NCBI GenBank assembly: GCA_024277485.1
Contig: JAJRVA010000234.1
Span: forward strand, 1-20,472
Direction of reading: 5' to 3'
Length of the DNA: 20,472 nt
Source of the DNA: Deltaproteobacteria bacterium
Lineage (GTDB): Bacteria > Desulfobacterota > Desulfobulbia > Desulfobulbales > Desulfobulbaceae
This document shows positions 17,328 to 20,472 of the stretch, in pieces. The notes beneath the pieces are model-generated. The model saw nothing but the letters and a program-made list of their open reading frames with translations, had not been told where the DNA came from and made no database searches. Position 1 is the stretch's first letter. Each line of letters starts with the position of its first letter. The translations under genes and the position numbers were made by a program.

Positions 17328-18815
17328 TCATTTTCCTGCTTCGGGTTTGAGATGCGGGAAGAGGATGACGTCCCGGATGGACGGGGAATCGGTCAGCAGC
17401 ATGACCAACCTGTCTATGCCGATACCCTCGCCGGCCGCCGGCGGCATGCCGTACTCGAGGGCACGGATATAATCATGGTCCAGCTCCGGATGGATCTCTT
17501 CATCATCTCCCCGCTCGGCGATCTGCTGTTCAAAACGCTTGAACTGGTCTTCCGGGTCATTGAGCTCGCTGAAGGCATTGGCAATCTCGCGACCGGTAAC
17601 AAAGAGTTCGAACCGGTCCGTTACACCGGGGTCTTCCTCATTGCGCCGGGCCAGTGGTGAAACCTCTGTCGGGTAGGATGTCACAAAGGTGGGGTTGATC
17701 AGCTTTTCCTCTACCAGCAGTTCAAAAAGTTCAGTTTTGGCTTTGCCTGGACCTGCCCCGGGTTGGAGCTCAACCCCCCTGTCTCGGGCAAGCTGCATGA
17801 CAGCCGCGTCGTCCTGCAGCATTTTTTCGTCAATACCGCCGACTTCAACAAGGGCCTCATCCATGGTGTAGCGTTTCCATGGCGGAGAGAGATCAACAGC
17901 CTGCCCCTGGTAGGTCAGTTCCATGGACCCGGTTATTTCATCCGCTAACCATGATATCATTTCCTCGGTCAGGTCCATCAGGTCCTGGTAGGTGACGTAG
18001 GCCTGGTAAAACTCAAGCATGGTGAACTCGGGGTTGTGCCGGGTTGAAAGCCCCTCGTTTCTGAAATTGCGGTTTATTTCAAATACCTTTTCAAAGCCGC
18101 CTACAAGCAGCCTTTTCAGGTACAGTTCAGGGGCAATGCGCAGGTAAAGGTCAATGCCTAATGCCTTGTGATGTGTTTTGAACGGCTTGGCCGTGGCCCC
18201 GCCCGGAACAGCCTGCATCATGGGGGTTTCCACTTCGAGAAAGCCACGGTTGGTCAGGAATTCGCGAATGAGCCGGATGACATCCACTCGTATCCTGAAT
18301 GTCTCGCGTACTTCCGGGTTGACAATCAAGTCAACATAGCGCTGGCGGTACCGGGTTTCAACATCAGTGAGCCCGTGAAATTTTTCCGGAAGCGGACGCA
18401 TGGACTTGGTTATCATCTGCATCTTCGAGGCCTCAATGGAAAGCTCACCGGTTTTGGTTTTGAAGAGCCGACCGTGCACACCGACAATATCGCCCACATC
18501 CCATTTTTTAAAAAGTTTGAAATCCTCATCTCCCAGGTTGTCGCGTTTCGCATAGATCTGGATACGTCCGCTTTCATCCTGGATGTGGAAAAAAGCGGCC
18601 TTGCCGAATCTTCGCATGGACATGATCCGTCCCGCGACGCGGTAAACATTGCCGTTATCCTCAAACGCCTCCGCGGCAAGCTGTTCACCGCGCGGCAGGA
18701 CTTCGGAAATCGGAATGGGGGTCGTAAAATCGTTGCTGTAGAGCTTGACGCCGCTCTCTTCGAGGAGCTTTGCCTTGTCACGTCGCTGTTTGAGGAGATT
18801 GCTGGTCTGGTCCAT
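17328..18815 (-). CDS. lysS: lysyl-tRNA synthetase, class II
   Basis: A 495-residue class II enzyme that charges tRNA-Lys. An OB-fold anticodon-binding domain occupies about residues 55-160 ([31 protein letters not shown]). The catalytic domain follows, with motif 1 around [18 protein letters not shown], motif 2 in [20 protein letters not shown] and motif 3 in [19 protein letters not shown]. The length is that of the bacterial family. It lies between the methionine synthase homologue (62 bases upstream) and lolC on the same strand, so all four minus-strand genes may be one transcript. The ribosome-binding site before ATG 18815 is weak. Confidence 0.97.
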   Translation of the reverse strand: MDQTSNLLKQRRDKAKLLEESGVKLYSNDFTTPIPISEVLPRGEQLAAEAFEDNGNVYRVAGRIMSMRRFGKAAFFHIQDESGRIQIYAKRDNLGDEDFKLFKKWDVGDIVGVHGRLFKTKTGELSIEASKMQMITKSMRPLPEKFHGLTDVETRYRQRYVDLIVNPEVRETFRIRVDVIRLIREFLTNRGFLEVETPMMQAVPGGATAKPFKTHHKALGIDLYLRIAPELYLKRLLVGGFEKVFEINRNFRNEGLSTRHNPEFTMLEFYQAYVTYQDLMDLTEEMISWLADEITGSMELTYQGQAVDLSPPWKRYTMDEALVEVGGIDEKMLQDDAAVMQLARDRGVELQPGAGPGKAKTELFELLVEEKLINPTFVTSYPTEVSPLARRNEEDPGVTDRFELFVTGREIANAFSELNDPEDQFKRFEQQIAERGDDEEIHPELDHDYIRALEYGMPPAAGEGIGIDRLVMLLTDSPSIRDVILFPHLKPEAGK

Positions 18816-18877
18816 GGCTCTGTTTTGTCTAAAGGTTTATATACATCATCAATCAGTCTGACAGACACATCATCTGT

Positions 18878-19981
18878 TTATTGTACAAATTCGTCACGAA
18901 GAGATGCTGAGACGGTCCTGGTCAGGTCCAGTACTTTCCGGGCCAGTTCCGGGGCCAGAGAGCCTGTCCCGCAACTGGGGGTTATCAATGTCCGGCAGAA
19001 GATTTCCTCTTCACTGCGATGTTCACCGGCAAGGGTTTTGACCTGGTGGCGCCAGAGATCTGCAAGCGAATCGGTTGTCTCCCTGCAAATATCTTCTTCA
19101 CTGGAAGTCGGCACGCCGCCCCAGGCAAGGATTCCTCCCCGTGCAAAAAAAGCCTCCACTTCTTTCTTCAGGGCAGCGATGCGGTCAAAAAAACCGTAGG
19201 CGTCAAAACTGAGGATATCAATTTTCGAATTAAGCAGAAGACCCCAGTCGGTATTGGCACAGACGTGGATTCCGGCCAGGCCGCCGGCATGGTGAATTGC
19301 CTCGGCCACCTCGTTGAGCGTCGCCTGTATCTCTTCCGGCGTAACTCCGATAAAGGCCGAGGAACCCAGGCCGGCCAAGGCCGGTTCATCAATGAAGAGA
19401 AGGACAGGCCTGTCATTGTCGCCCTTGAGCAGTTGTGTCTGCCAGGCAGCCTTCATGGCAATGGATTTGGTCACCATGTCCCGGACAGTTTCATCGAAAT
19501 ATCCTGCCCGCCCTTTGGTGTCCTTGATTCCGGTCAGCATGGTGAACGGGCCGGTAACCTGGCCCTTGACCGCCTGTACTCCGGCAAGTTCATCGAGTTT
19601 TTCAACAAAGAGATACAGGCCCGCGGCCCTTTCCCGGCTGGTTGTGAACCGGGACCCGGGCAGGGAGGCAGGGTCTTCGGAGACAGCAAGATACTCCTCG
19701 TAAAAGGCAAGCATATCTTCATCAAAACCACTGTACGAGGTATCGAAATAGATTTTCGCGTCAGGGGAGGCAGGGTTTTTCTCCGTTATACAGGGGATTC
19801 CCTCGGTAAACTGGGGCAGCATTCTTTCCAGGGGATGAACAGGCAACTGGGGCCAGAGCGGGATTTCGGGCGTGGCCCCAAGTATCCATTCCAGCGCTGT
19901 TTCGTGGCTGTCTAAAGGTAAACTGCCGATCAGGACCGGTAGTCCGTTAAAGGCATGTTGACCATTGGCATTGGTCGTCAT
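18878..19981 (-). CDS. core-type cobalamin-independent methionine synthase homologue (MetE C-terminal-like)
   Basis: A 367-residue protein with the fold of the MetE catalytic half and UROD-like enzymes, without the N-terminal half of classical MetE. Zinc-site residues are visible: His239 and Cys241 in GIHVCANTDW and Cys337 in TPSCGTGSL. The place of the fourth MetE ligand falls in DILSFDAYGFF, with Asp in place of the usual Glu. QVTGPFTMLTG and FIDEPAL are conserved substrate-site segments. Core methionine synthases of anaerobes are reported to take methyl groups from a corrinoid protein instead of methyl-tetrahydrofolate; that role here is inferred. The frame opens ten codons earlier at 20011, but ATG 19981 is chosen for the GAGGGAAAG ribosome-binding site about 7 bases upstream. 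Confidence 0.85.
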   Translation of the reverse strand: MTTNANGQHAFNGLPVLIGSLPLDSHETALEWILGATPEIPLWPQLPVHPLERMLPQFTEGIPCITEKNPASPDAKIYFDTSYSGFDEDMLAFYEEYLAVSEDPASLPGSRFTTSRERAAGLYLFVEKLDELAGVQAVKGQVTGPFTMLTGIKDTKGRAGYFDETVRDMVTKSIAMKAAWQTQLLKGDNDRPVLLFIDEPALAGLGSSAFIGVTPEEIQATLNEVAEAIHHAGGLAGIHVCANTDWGLLLNSKIDILSFDAYGFFDRIAALKKEVEAFFARGGILAWGGVPTSSEEDICRETTDSLADLWRHQVKTLAGEHRSEEEIFCRTLITPSCGTGSLAPELARKVLDLTRTVSASLRDEFVQ

Positions 19982-20009
19982 CTCTTTCCCTCGAAAGGTG
20001 ATTCTACGC

Positions 20010-20055
20010 AAAAAATTACAAACCGGGCTGTCTGGACCGGATGAGAATCACCCGG
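20010..20055 (-). promoter_or_regulatory. possible attenuator-like leader before the methionine synthase gene
   Basis: In the minus-strand leader, CCGGGTGA and TCATCCGG (20037-20055 on the plus strand) form an 8-bp hairpin with a 3-base loop and one G-U pair. The 3' CCGG of that stem can instead pair with a second CCGG at 20023-20026, which is followed by a U-rich stretch ending in six U (20010-20015). Two exclusive structures of this type are what an attenuator would need. The second stem is short, and I recognise no known riboswitch class. Confidence 0.3.
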
Positions 20056-20098
20056 CGTTCACGATTCTGTAATATACTTGTTTCTTCAGAAAAAGATA

Positions 20099-20127
20099 TC
20101 AATAGTGCGAAGATGGACTGATGTCAA
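20099..20127 (-). promoter_or_regulatory. candidate sigma-70 promoter of the methionine synthase homologue
   Basis: On the minus strand a perfect TTGACA (complement of 20122-20127) is followed, after 17 bases, by TATTGA (complement of 20099-20104). It lies between the methyltransferase stop at 20181 and the ATG at 19981 and would give a leader of about 110 bases. The -10 box matches at only three positions. Confidence 0.5.
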
Positions 20128-20180
20128 TTTTTTTAAGAAGGTACGGCTTTTTGAGTGTTCGGCAATGGGCGGTACGTGCG

Positions 20181-20472
20181 TCAGCCGTTAAGAGTCAGGT
20201 GTGCAACCGATTCAATATGATGCGTCTGTGGAAACATGTCAACAGGTGTAAGAGCGGAGAGCCTGTATCCCCTGGTGACAAGTGCCTTCAGGTCCCGGGC
20301 AAGTGTAGCCGGGTCGCTGGATATGTAGATTATACTTAGCGGCTTCAGATCGGCAAGCAGTTGTGTTGATTTGCCCAACCCCTGCCGGGGCGGATCAAGC
20401 ACCACAACGTCGAACCGGGCAGTTCCCTTGAGAAGTTCAATTTCACCCAGGTCTGCCGCGATTTTCCTGAAC
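20181..20472 (-). CDS. TrmA/RlmD-family RNA (uracil-5-)-methyltransferase, C-terminal part (5' end outside window)
   Basis: The frame is open to the right edge and its last 96 codons are visible. They match the end of the TrmA/RlmD family, which transfers a methyl group from SAM to C5 of a uridine in tRNA or 23S rRNA: FDVVVLDPPRQGLG (motif IV), then IYISSDPATLARDL, then VDMFPQTHHIESVAHL, which holds the conserved catalytic Glu. In the usual motif, YVSCNPATLARD, the Cys is the nucleophile that attacks uridine C6. Here that position is Ser (codon AGC) and the next residue is Asp. The substrate cannot be assigned from the fragment. The N-terminal TRAM and iron-sulfur parts, if present, lie outside. 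Confidence 0.88.
   Translation of the reverse strand, partial: FRKIAADLGEIELLKGTARFDVVVLDPPRQGLGKSTQLLADLKPLSIIYISSDPATLARDLKALVTRGYRLSALTPVDMFPQTHHIESVAHLTLNG

Overview
The window reads as a chromosomal, housekeeping-rich segment of a sulfate- or sulfur-metabolising deltaproteobacterium (Desulfobacterota, probably near Desulfobulbales). The case rests on a canonical DsrC with its two C-terminal cysteines, a short core-type cobalamin-independent methionine synthase homologue, a LolCD system that implies an outer membrane, and protein sequences of a deltaproteobacterial flavour. Genes are dense and GC-rich with no sign of foreign base composition. I see no rRNA, tRNA, CRISPR array, transposase or phage gene.

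Layout. (1) Positions 2-1657, plus strand: the 3' end of ligA (BRCT domain), acylphosphatase, a small zinc-ribbon protein and an ATP-grasp ligase. (2) 1746-2066, minus strand: dsrC, with its own consensus -35 box, a strong ribosome-binding site and a strong intrinsic terminator. (3) 2344-14948, plus strand: a PpiD/SurA-like periplasmic chaperone, a 1383-residue SNF2 ATPase, hisD, rsmG, leuB, a divergent PRPP-synthetase-like gene, asd and a second isopropylmalate-dehydrogenase-family gene. The run from hisD to the second dehydrogenase looks like an amino-acid biosynthesis operon (His, Leu and the Asp family) with rsmG embedded in it. (4) 14949-15355: a convergent, non-coding gap holding a large nested inverted repeat. 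(5) 15356-20472, minus strand, read right to left: the C-terminal part of a TrmA/RlmD-type RNA uridine methyltransferase, core methionine synthase, lysS, lolC/E and lolD.

Most genes are ordinary. The items worth a second look are: hisD, which is full length but interrupted by an in-frame TGA at codon 280 between the two halves of its zinc site; a zinc-ribbon/ATP-grasp pair that resembles in outline a carrier-protein and ligase system (LysW/LysX-like logic), with a run of ten G near the end of the ligase; a PRPP-synthetase homologue with altered active-site loops inside the amino-acid operon; two divergent LeuB-family dehydrogenases in the same operon; an RNA uridine methyltransferase whose catalytic cysteine position reads Ser; and the nested inverted repeat at 14979-15071. 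I found no clear evidence of a defence or mobile system. The zinc-ribbon/ATP-grasp pair is the best candidate for an uncharacterised pathway, and that is inference.
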